16,142 bases of DNA from CAYTLQ01 sp964438715 (lineage in GTDB: Bacteria; Bacteroidota; Ignavibacteria; Ignavibacteriales; Ignavibacteriaceae): assembly GCA_964438715.1 (NCBI GenBank), contig CAYTLQ010000090.1:1-16142 (forward strand), given 5' to 3'. Position 1 is the stretch's first letter. Every line of letters starts with the position of its first letter. The notes beneath the pieces were generated by a model. The model had not been told where the DNA came from and ran no database searches. It saw nothing but the letters and a program-made list of their open reading frames with translations. Positions 6,975 to 13,746 of this stretch are shown piece after piece. The position numbers and the translations under genes were made by a program.

Positions 6975-8309
6975 CTATTTGCCTATTTTAGTTTTCACAT
7001 TTCGGTTCATCAAAAGAGCTTTATCCGGTGCGGGTACAGAGATAGTAACTACCTCAGAATATTCAGAAAAGATCGTTCCATCAGTAGTTCTTATTCTGTA
7101 TGAGTAAGATAAACCACTGGTAACAGTTGAATCGCGGTATGTTTTAATATCGGTGCCGACTGTACCAATTAGTGTAAAATCAAAATCGGAAGAAAGTTTT
7201 CTTTCAATCCTTGTCTGGGTTTCGTAATTTGAATTATCGCTCCAGGTAAGAACAACTTTGCCTTGTGCATCAATTGAGGCTGTAAGGTTTGTAGGTCTGT
7301 TTAAATCGTATCCGTATGTGGTAACTGTAATTTCCGATGACCATGCAGAATCAGAATCGGAAAACGACTTTACACGGTAAATATATTCCTGATTAGCCGC
7401 TAAACCATTGGCAGAATCCAAAAAAGTAACGACATTTGATGCAACCAGCCCAATGATTTCAAATTCTGTCCATTCACGGCGTCGCTCAATCTGAAAATAA
7501 TTTTCATTAGTGGAATTATCTTTCCAGTTTAGACGGACGCGAACAGTACCGAGAACAGTTGCTGTTAAATTTGTAGGCGCAGGAAGATTTCCGCTACTAC
7601 CACTGCCGGTTGAATTTATCTCATTTGAAAATGCAGAAAAGCCAAAATCATTATATGAACGAATCTTGTAATAATATACCTGATTCGGATCGAGATTCGA
7701 ATCATTCGTGTTAAATGTATTTGCAGGCATAACTTTATGCTTTACAAAAGTACCGGAAGAGCCTGTTTTCCTCCAGATTTCATATCCTTTTTCATATTGT
7801 GAGGAATCGCGCCATGAAATATTAATAGTTGTCGCGTTCAGCTTTTTCACCTGAACATCATAAGGAGTATATGGAGGAGTTTTTGTAAATACCACACGAA
7901 TATTCGATTTGGTCTCACTCGTCGTTGAATTTTTGCTTTGGTCGTATGCAGTTAAATTAAATGATAAAGTTTTACCCACATAGCTTGCATGTACCTGAAG
8001 TATAATTTCAGGATTTTGTCCGTCCTGTACGAAGAATCGGTAAGTACTGTCGGTATCAGATGTAAAAACCCGCAAATCAATATATGAAATACCCTGATCA
8101 TCACTAACACCATATTGTACCGTATATGTACCAACAACCAAAGTATCATTACTAACCGGTGAAAACAACTGTATTATCGGAGGCAGTTTATCTGTTCCGG
8201 TTACACTATCGGCACAACCCCAGGAAAAAAAGCTTATCATTAGAGCTGATAAAAGAGGTAAAATTCTAAATCCGATTGATTCCTGATGTAGTTGAAAATC
8301 TGTTCTCAT
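6975..8309 (-). CDS. Lipoprotein with an Ig-like domain and three fibronectin type III domains
   Basis: This 444-residue protein starts with a long n-region (Arg15), a hydrophobic core and the lipobox-like SWGC, with lipidated Cys32 then Ala-Asp-Ser. It is therefore probably anchored to a membrane, perhaps exposed at the cell surface. Residues 43-141 look like an Ig-like beta-sandwich (PPIIQLFSPVSNDTLVVG). Three FN3 domains follow at about 146-234, 243-331 and 337-425. Each has the conserved Trp in the B strand (NISWRDSS, RLNWKDNS, VLTWSDNS), a central 'EIWR/QIERR/RIERK' strand and a 'YYYKIRS/YIYRVKS/YSYRIRT' strand. The domains are related to each other and probably arose by internal duplication. 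FN3 arrays in exported bacterial proteins commonly serve as spacers or bind carbohydrate. No catalytic domain is seen. It lies 27 bp after the deacetylase-like gene and 21 bp before the kinase, suggesting a role in holding polymer at the envelope. No clear ribosome-binding site is visible. Confidence 0.82.
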   Translation of the reverse strand: MRTDFQLHQESIGFRILPLLSALMISFFSWGCADSVTGTDKLPPIIQLFSPVSNDTLVVGTYTVQYGVSDDQGISYIDLRVFTSDTDSTYRFFVQDGQNPEIILQVHASYVGKTLSFNLTAYDQSKNSTTSETKSNIRVVFTKTPPYTPYDVQVKKLNATTINISWRDSSQYEKGYEIWRKTGSSGTFVKHKVMPANTFNTNDSNLDPNQVYYYKIRSYNDFGFSAFSNEINSTGSGSSGNLPAPTNLTATVLGTVRVRLNWKDNSTNENYFQIERRREWTEFEIIGLVASNVVTFLDSANGLAANQEYIYRVKSFSDSDSAWSSEITVTTYGYDLNRPTNLTASIDAQGKVVLTWSDNSNYETQTRIERKLSSDFDFTLIGTVGTDIKTYRDSTVTSGLSYSYRIRTTDGTIFSEYSEVVTISVPAPDKALLMNRNVKTKIGK

Positions 8310-8336
8310 ATTATTCAGAGTTTTGAATTATTTCAA

Positions 8337-10232
8337 TCATTCAATCGAATCAAAATCGAGATAATAAATTCTTGTATCTCCCGGAGACATTTTGTCGATT
8401 GTCATCTCTAATATGCTCGTCGAAGGATTATAATTATACTTAGGAATCTCTGTACCTATAATCTCGCTGGATAGAATGAGGTTTTTTATTTTTTTCTGTA
8501 AATCAACACTTACCTTAAAAGTTTCAAGTGTTTCTTTGCCAGAATTCGAAAGTGTAACCGCAATTCTTGACTCACTTCTCGACTCAACACGCATCTCAAT
8601 CTTATTGCGTTTTGACCACCAGTTATGCAACTCTCCGGGAGTAGTTAACCACACTTTTTTACTTTTCAGAGTATCAATTACACTTTTCACCACCATCACA
8701 TTCTCCGGAGCACACTGAAACGCAGTATGTAATTTGAATACATACAAACCACCCTCAAATTCAATGCGCTCGATATCTTCCTCATAAGTGTACATTTGAA
8801 ATTCAGGGTCTGTAAGTCCTAGATCTCTTATTACTTCATAATCGTCCCGAGCTGTTTTCGTAATAGTAATCATTGATGTCTTATCTTTAATGATTACCTT
8901 CGGAATTGATCTGTCGGTTAGGGAATCCGAGAAAATATACTGATAACCACTTTTACCCAATGCAATCATACTGTTGTCATCATAAAGACCATACATCGGG
9001 TAAATACCTTTTATTTCTTCTCCGGTTATGGCTTTCAGTTTATCTTTTGCAGATTTGAATTTTTCATATTGTGTCTGACCATCATTTAATTTATTGATTG
9101 TATCATTCACAGAAGCAAGAAAACCAATATCCACAACCGCGCCAATTTCACCAAATTTTGCAATGTTTCTGGTTAGTTCAGGATTTGCTTCTGCAATAAC
9201 CGGATCAATGAAAAATGCCGCTTTTGTCTTTGTTGATGAAAGTATTGGCAACAAATTGAGAATATTATTTGGCGAGTCTTCGATAACCGGGACGATTATA
9301 GCGGCAGATCGATAATCACCCGGCCAGTCTTTCACATTTGCTATTGGTCTGTAGAGAAGCCAATTAATACTATTTCGCAATAATCTGTCAAAGAATACAA
9401 AATCTTCCTGTCTTCCAACAACAGCATTTATTTCAAAACCCATCCAAACGAATCTACCTTTACCATAAGTTCCATAAGAAATTCCGGAGGTTCTTCTTAA
9501 TTCTTCTTTTACTAATCCAAGATCAAGCTTGCGATTAAACCAGTAGCTTACCTGAGTAGTTCTTGGTTCAAGAACCTGCATTGCTATCGGTAAATCCCAT
9601 GTAGCAATTTTCATAGGGAAACCGGTTGGAATATTTGCCGTTATAGGATAGCCTCCCCTTAGGTGCATTATTCTTGTAACTTCTTCTTTCGGAATTTCTC
9701 TGTAGAATCGCATCCCAAACACTTCAGAAAAAAATTCCCAACCTCGCCATTTACCGTCAGCGGAAAAACTTGCCGTTCCACTCGTTGCTAATACTGAGCC
9801 GCCTTTATCAATGTATGTTTTTATTGCAGTTACCTCTTCGTCGCTAAGTGACTTTGAGCCCGGTAAAATAAGCAACTTCAGATTGTAATGCCTGCCTCTT
9901 TCAATATCACTATCTTGTAAAACAGTTACATTAATATTGTATTGAGCAAGAGTACGCTTCCATGTAATGAGATTATCTGCTAACCAGGTACTTCCTTCCG
10001 GAAGCATATTTTCTGTGTATTTGGAATTGAGTATTCCGACATTAATCTGTGTATCATCAGTAAAGGCAGAGGCGAATGGCAAGGAGCCAAGATCTGAATT
10101 AAATTCGAAAGTACCGAAAACACCCTTCAGTACATAGACATAAATAAGTACTGAACCGAAAATTATCACCACCCCGGAAATAATAAGTAATAAGGAATTG
10201 ATTCCAATTCCTTTATTCTTAATTACCTCCAT
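8337..10232 (-). CDS. Membrane-anchored amidotransferase-like plus polysaccharide-deacetylase-like protein, probable pseudoenzyme
   Basis: This 631-residue protein has one N-terminal TM anchor (about 11-35) and a large, probably periplasmic part. Residues 63-295 resemble a class I glutamine amidotransferase/beta-galactosidase-trimerisation fold (LLILPGSKSLSDEEV, then IDKGGSVLATSG); a nucleophile Cys is not seen at the expected turn. Residues 305-540 resemble a NodB/CE4 deacetylase (IIVPVIEDSPNN, TKAAFFIDPV, GKSGYQYIFSD, GELHNWWSKR). However, the TFDDG motif reads VIEDS, the metal-binding His pair of motif 2 is absent (GEIGAVVDIGF), and motif 3 RPPYG reads YPMYG. Only Asp319 and His502 (FKLHT) look retained. 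Residues 543-630 form a C-terminal beta-rich domain. The amidotransferase-like, deacetylase, beta-domain order recalls PelA, and the genomic position recalls PgaB. The start overlaps the preceding gene by 10 bp, indicating translational coupling. It may guide or bind polymer rather than deacetylate it. Confidence 0.78.
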   Translation of the reverse strand: MEVIKNKGIGINSLLLIISGVVIIFGSVLIYVYVLKGVFGTFEFNSDLGSLPFASAFTDDTQINVGILNSKYTENMLPEGSTWLADNLITWKRTLAQYNINVTVLQDSDIERGRHYNLKLLILPGSKSLSDEEVTAIKTYIDKGGSVLATSGTASFSADGKWRGWEFFSEVFGMRFYREIPKEEVTRIMHLRGGYPITANIPTGFPMKIATWDLPIAMQVLEPRTTQVSYWFNRKLDLGLVKEELRRTSGISYGTYGKGRFVWMGFEINAVVGRQEDFVFFDRLLRNSINWLLYRPIANVKDWPGDYRSAAIIVPVIEDSPNNILNLLPILSSTKTKAAFFIDPVIAEANPELTRNIAKFGEIGAVVDIGFLASVNDTINKLNDGQTQYEKFKSAKDKLKAITGEEIKGIYPMYGLYDDNSMIALGKSGYQYIFSDSLTDRSIPKVIIKDKTSMITITKTARDDYEVIRDLGLTDPEFQMYTYEEDIERIEFEGGLYVFKLHTAFQCAPENVMVVKSVIDTLKSKKVWLTTPGELHNWWSKRNKIEMRVESRSESRIAVTLSNSGKETLETFKVSVDLQKKIKNLILSSEIIGTEIPKYNYNPSTSILEMTIDKMSPGDTRIYYLDFDSIE

Positions 10233-10705
10233 TTTACATTACCTTGTTTTTTCTCTTCTTTTGTAGAAACATACCCTTCAGAAGTAAATTTCATAAACTT
10301 CTGTTCTGCCGGCTGACCTTGTACCGGTGCGGGACCCGGGCGAGCGGCTTCTTGTTTTTGCTGTACTGCCGGTTGTTGCATAGCTCGTACCTGCTGTGGT
10401 GGAGTCACCGGTACCGGTGTTTTCCTCTGAACAAATATTGGTTCCATTTGAGGTTTATACGAAGGAGCTTTTGGGCGCTCAAAAACTACCGGTGCAGCAA
10501 TTCGTGCTGGTTCCTGTTGAACAACCTGTTCGGTTACCACTTCAGGAGTAACAAGTTCCGCCTGTATAGTTTGTGGCTGAGTAACTTCCTTTTTAACTCC
10601 TTTTCTTTCACGAATTTTATAGAGTACATACGCTCCTATAGCAAGAAAAAATGTACTTATTGTAGCCATTAAAATGATTGTTGCCAGAATTGGTATTAGT
10701 TCCAT
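10223..10705 (-). CDS. Small single-TM protein with Pro/Gln-rich cytoplasmic tail
   Basis: This 160-residue protein begins ELIPILATIILMATIS and has one TM helix at about residues 3-28. The basic stretch YKIRERKGVKK follows, so by the positive-inside rule the tail is cytoplasmic. The tail is low in complexity and rich in Pro, Gln, Val and Ala (TPPQQVRAMQQPAVQQKQ). It ends in a short, more conserved-looking segment, KFMKFTSEGYVSTKEEKK. I chose the ATG at 10703-10705 because AAGAAGG stands just before it; a TTG 14 codons upstream would overlap the glycosyltransferase gene. It begins 25 bp after the glycosyltransferase stop and overlaps the next gene. Its position, directly after the synthase, is that of the accessory protein PgaD in PNAG operons, but PgaD has two TM helices and no such tail. 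No known family is recognised. Confidence 0.72.
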   Translation of the reverse strand: MELIPILATIILMATISTFFLAIGAYVLYKIRERKGVKKEVTQPQTIQAELVTPEVVTEQVVQQEPARIAAPVVFERPKAPSYKPQMEPIFVQRKTPVPVTPPQQVRAMQQPAVQQKQEAARPGPAPVQGQPAEQKFMKFTSEGYVSTKEEKKQGNVKWR

Positions 10706-10730
10706 TTGCCTTCTTTCTTCATTAAAATTT

Positions 10731-12131
10731 TTACGAACCTGAGCCAATGCGTTCGAGTTTTCCCCAGGTCATATCAAACCCGAGAAACTCTTCTATTGTG
10801 GACATTGCTTTACAAATATCAATCGTTAAAATAAAAAACATTCTATACACAAGTGCATAAGGCACAAGCCGAAATTCCTCTTTTTCTACTGCAACACAGT
10901 AAATTGCGGATGTGAGATCCAATAACGCAAGTCCTGCCCACCAGAAGAAAATCAGGCTTGAAAATCCATAAACCAATGCTACGAATATGAAAAAGAGATT
11001 CGAAATAATATTCATTGCAGGCCAGATCAAAGCTTCATAAAACATTGACCAAAGTACCATTGAATCGCCAAAATTAATAGTTGGGTTTACTAATAATCCT
11101 CTGTGTTTTCTTATCGCCTGAAGTATTCCTCTCGTCCAGCGATAGCGTTGCTTCAATAATTGCTGTAATTTTTCCGGAGCTTCCGTGTAGGAAATAGCTC
11201 TTGGTTCATAGTAAATTTTCCAGCTATGGGCAAGAATTTTAAGAGTGAGATCTGCATCCTCAGCGAAGGTATCACTTGAGTAATAACCTGCATCTTCAAT
11301 AGCTTTTTTTCTGAACAGTCCGATGGGTCCGGGAATAATATTCACTAATTTAAAGAAACTCTGCGCTGCCCGAGCCATATTAAGACCTTCGATATACTCA
11401 AGGGCCTGAAGGTCGGTAAATAATTTTCTACGATTCAATACTTTTACATTACCGGCAACTGCACCAATATCAGGGTCAGCAAAGTGACGGACAGCTGAAC
11501 GAACACTATCTTCAGATAATTGTGAATCACCATCCATGCAAAGTACAATTTCAGCTCTTGAATAACTGATTCCGGCATTCAATGCGCGGGCTTTTCCACC
11601 ATTCGGTTTATTAATAAGTGATACTTTAACATCACTGTACCGTCCTTTTTGATATCCAACCAAAGTTTTAGCAACTTCTGCTGTATCATCGGTTGAACCA
11701 TCGTTCACGATGATAATTTCGTAATTGGAATAATCGAGGCGTAACAGTGAAAGGATGGAGTCCTTAACCACTTTCCCCTCATTGTACACCGGGACAATTA
11801 TTGAAACAAATGGATAAAACCCCTCAACCGAATTGAAGGTGTATTTTGTTAAATACAAATATGCAGTTATAAGAACGACAAAATACCTGAATAACAGAAC
11901 GGTGAGAAAAACAAAAAGGGAAACCAGAGTTGCATATTCGATAAGCGCACTAACAGAAAGAACAGTTAACGGTAGGGTCTGAATAATGATGATAATCATC
12001 AGCAAAGAAACAATACCCGAAGTCCACATCCGGCGAATGATGAGGGCTTTTTTATCCGTTTTTGCCGCCTCAGATGCCTGTGTATTTTTTACAGTTATCG
12101 AGGTCTGCCGTATTTTCTGCTGTGCTCTCAT
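10731..12131 (-). CDS. Processive family 2 glycosyltransferase (PgaC/IcaA-like polysaccharide synthase)
   Basis: This 466-residue inner-membrane synthase probably polymerises a beta-linked sugar from a UDP-sugar and extrudes it. Two N-terminal TM regions (about 37-58 and 65-97) precede the GT-A catalytic domain. That domain has VSIIVPVYNEG (109-119), IIVNDGSTDDT (140-150, nucleotide-binding Asp144), MDGDS with the DxD pair Asp200/Asp202, FAEDADLT with catalytic-base candidate Asp292, and KQRYRWTRG (327-335), the QxxRW signature of processive synthases. Two to four further TM helices follow (about 358-445), and the tail reads DMTWGKLERIGSG. There is no PilZ domain, so any c-di-GMP control would need another subunit. 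Architecture and length fit PgaC/IcaA (N-acetylglucosamine polymer), but the sugar cannot be fixed from sequence. The ATG lacks a Shine-Dalgarno. A sigma-54-type promoter lies about 50 bp upstream, and this gene probably heads the operon down to the kinase. Confidence 0.92.
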   Translation of the reverse strand: MRAQQKIRQTSITVKNTQASEAAKTDKKALIIRRMWTSGIVSLLMIIIIIQTLPLTVLSVSALIEYATLVSLFVFLTVLLFRYFVVLITAYLYLTKYTFNSVEGFYPFVSIIVPVYNEGKVVKDSILSLLRLDYSNYEIIIVNDGSTDDTAEVAKTLVGYQKGRYSDVKVSLINKPNGGKARALNAGISYSRAEIVLCMDGDSQLSEDSVRSAVRHFADPDIGAVAGNVKVLNRRKLFTDLQALEYIEGLNMARAAQSFFKLVNIIPGPIGLFRKKAIEDAGYYSSDTFAEDADLTLKILAHSWKIYYEPRAISYTEAPEKLQQLLKQRYRWTRGILQAIRKHRGLLVNPTINFGDSMVLWSMFYEALIWPAMNIISNLFFIFVALVYGFSSLIFFWWAGLALLDLTSAIYCVAVEKEEFRLVPYALVYRMFFILTIDICKAMSTIEEFLGFDMTWGKLERIGSGS

Positions 12132-12179
12132 TTAATTTCAATGGTTTAGCGTATTATAGTTTAAGTTTATCTTTAACGA

Positions 12180-12195
12180 AGCAAAAACAATGCCA
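12180..12195 (-). promoter_or_regulatory. Candidate sigma-54 promoter upstream of the glycosyltransferase
   Basis: On the minus strand TGGCATTGTTTTTGCT has the -24 GG and the -12 GC separated by exactly 10 bp, as sigma-54 promoters require. It matches the consensus TGGCACR-N4-TTGCW except at the two positions after TGGCA. It lies in the 177-bp intergenic region 12132-12308, with a predicted start near 12170 and a leader of about 40 bases. If used, transcription would depend on an enhancer-binding AAA+ activator not encoded in this window. Nothing else in the intergenic region was recognised. Confidence 0.55.
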
Positions 12196-12308
12196 TATTA
12201 ATCATCTAATTTTAAGAGATTTTCAGCAGTACTGTAAAAAATAATGTTCTATATTGAGATTAAGAACTTCTATTGTGCCCCATTATGATACACTAAATTA
12301 CTGAAAAA

Positions 12309-13631
12309 TTATTTCGCTTTCAATAGTGATTCGACTAACAATTCACCAATAACTTTTCCACCATCGGGTGTAAGATGACAATAATCCTTGTAAGCTAATG
12401 GATTTCGTGCTTCTACCCACTCAACTACACTGTTCTCCCCTCCCATTGCCTCAAACATATTCCAAAAAGCTATATTATTCTTTTCTGCGATAACCTGCTG
12501 AGATTTCAGAAGACTTGAGAGCATTGGGTCGGTAACAAATCTACTGCCTTTTTTTACTGCTTTATCACTTACACTGACTAAAAGAATACTAACACCGGGA
12601 AATGCTGATTTAAGGTGACTGATAGTTTTTTCCATTTTGGTTTCATACCATAAGTAATTTTTATGCTCCGGAGAAAGCACATTAACACCAAAATGAATTA
12701 TTAATAATTGATAATTCAATAATGATTGAAATTCCTTTAAAAGACCGATTGGCAAATCACCTAATGAGACTCCGGAATTACCCCTGATAGGAAGGTTGTC
12801 AACATAAACGCCATTTCCATTCTCAAGACTAACCCCATAGAAATATGTACTGTTACAATTGTAAAAGGTTAGCTTAACTGAAGTTGTGTTATTTGGAGAG
12901 TTTACGACTATTTCTTTTAGAGCTGAACCGCTCTCGAGTTTAACTGTCTGAGGGGAACCATTATTAAACTGAAACTGAACAGTACCACCTGGTGTTCCGT
13001 TTGCGTAGAATAACCTTACTGTGGAAAAATTTTTCAGTGTCCTTGAAACTTTCCCAATTTCATACTTTGCCCAACTACCATTTGAGGGCTGATAAACTGC
13101 ACCGTTAATTCCTAATGGAAGTTTGTTTGGGTTCCTCTTAAAGAGCGAGGCTTCTGTCCAATCAGATGAAAATGACATAACGGTAGAATTTCTCATACCA
13201 TAATCATCACAATTTATTGAAATAAATCCTGCACCATTACCGCCGAACTGTTTTTGAAGGCTCTCTCTGATATTTTCAGTAATTATATCGCCAAGTATAA
13301 TCGAATCTCCCCAATGTGCAATGCGCATTTTCTTTTGCTTAGCATTTTTCAGTGCGGTGAGAAACGAGCTTAATTGTGAAGTATTGCCGGCTACAGGAAC
13401 AGGTTTTCCCTGTGCAGGCACATAATATCCATAAAGTGGTAAATTATCATTTACCGACACACCTAATTCACCGGCAAGGCTCGATTGTAAATAATGAACT
13501 CCTTCAGATTTAACTGATTGATTTTGTTCTATCAGATTTCCTCTGTCGAGGGTAAAATATGTAAAAAGACTAACAATTAGCGTAATATTTATCGCCTGTG
13601 CTATAGCAATCCGTCCTAACATGTTGTTCAT
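12309..13631 (-). CDS. SGNH/GDSL hydrolase with inserted beta-rich domain, membrane-anchored
   Basis: This 440-residue protein has a hydrophobic N-terminal helix (about 8-28) that serves as a signal anchor or uncleaved signal, placing the rest in the periplasm. The SGNH catalytic fold starts with block I RIAHWGDSIILGD (nucleophile Ser110). Gly129-Gly135 (FGGNGAG) may be block II. Block III is HFGVNVLS (Asn317) and block V is DYCHLTPDGG, with Asp416 and His419 completing the triad. Between blocks a beta-rich insertion (about 150-280, with WTEASL, VRLFYANGTPGGTVQFQF and VYVDNLPIRG) looks like a carbohydrate-binding module. The same topology is known in the peptidoglycan O-acetylesterase Ape1, which has a CBM35 inserted in its SGNH fold. 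It probably removes or transfers O-acetyl groups on the exported polymer or on peptidoglycan. It sits 115 bp after the exporter gene and 177 bp before the synthase. Whether it is esterase or transferase cannot be told. Confidence 0.82.
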   Translation of the reverse strand: MNNMLGRIAIAQAINITLIVSLFTYFTLDRGNLIEQNQSVKSEGVHYLQSSLAGELGVSVNDNLPLYGYYVPAQGKPVPVAGNTSQLSSFLTALKNAKQKKMRIAHWGDSIILGDIITENIRESLQKQFGGNGAGFISINCDDYGMRNSTVMSFSSDWTEASLFKRNPNKLPLGINGAVYQPSNGSWAKYEIGKVSRTLKNFSTVRLFYANGTPGGTVQFQFNNGSPQTVKLESGSALKEIVVNSPNNTTSVKLTFYNCNSTYFYGVSLENGNGVYVDNLPIRGNSGVSLGDLPIGLLKEFQSLLNYQLLIIHFGVNVLSPEHKNYLWYETKMEKTISHLKSAFPGVSILLVSVSDKAVKKGSRFVTDPMLSSLLKSQQVIAEKNNIAFWNMFEAMGGENSVVEWVEARNPLAYKDYCHLTPDGGKVIGELLVESLLKAK

Positions 13632-13746
13632 ATTTGAATAATTAAATAATGCTGTTTTATTAATTAAATTGAGTTGAGAAAAATGTTAATTTTAACGACA
13701 ATATAAAAAAATGAGAATTAACTTTTAAGTAAGAAGAAGTACCGAC
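13632..13746 (-). other. 115-bp AT-rich intergenic region without recognised signals
   Basis: This is the gap between the exporter stop and the SGNH hydrolase start. It is very A/T-rich and contains a short 12-bp dyad (GTTAATTTTAAC, from about 13685). I see no convincing terminator, promoter or small gene here. A promoter for the SGNH gene could be present but cannot be picked out. Confidence 0.4.

Noticed and set aside
10406..10419. Perfect 14-bp palindrome CACCGGTACCGGTG
   Set aside because: It lies inside the coding sequence for the Pro/Val/Thr-rich tail and is explained by repeated Thr-Gly/Pro-Val type codons. No promoter or start is near it.
10244..10672. A 142-codon open frame on the plus strand opposite the Pro/Gln-rich gene
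   Set aside because: It is exactly antisense to a low-complexity coding region, is rich in Arg/Ser/Leu/Phe as mirror translations of Pro/Gln/Lys codons usually are, and shows no domain or ribosome-binding site.
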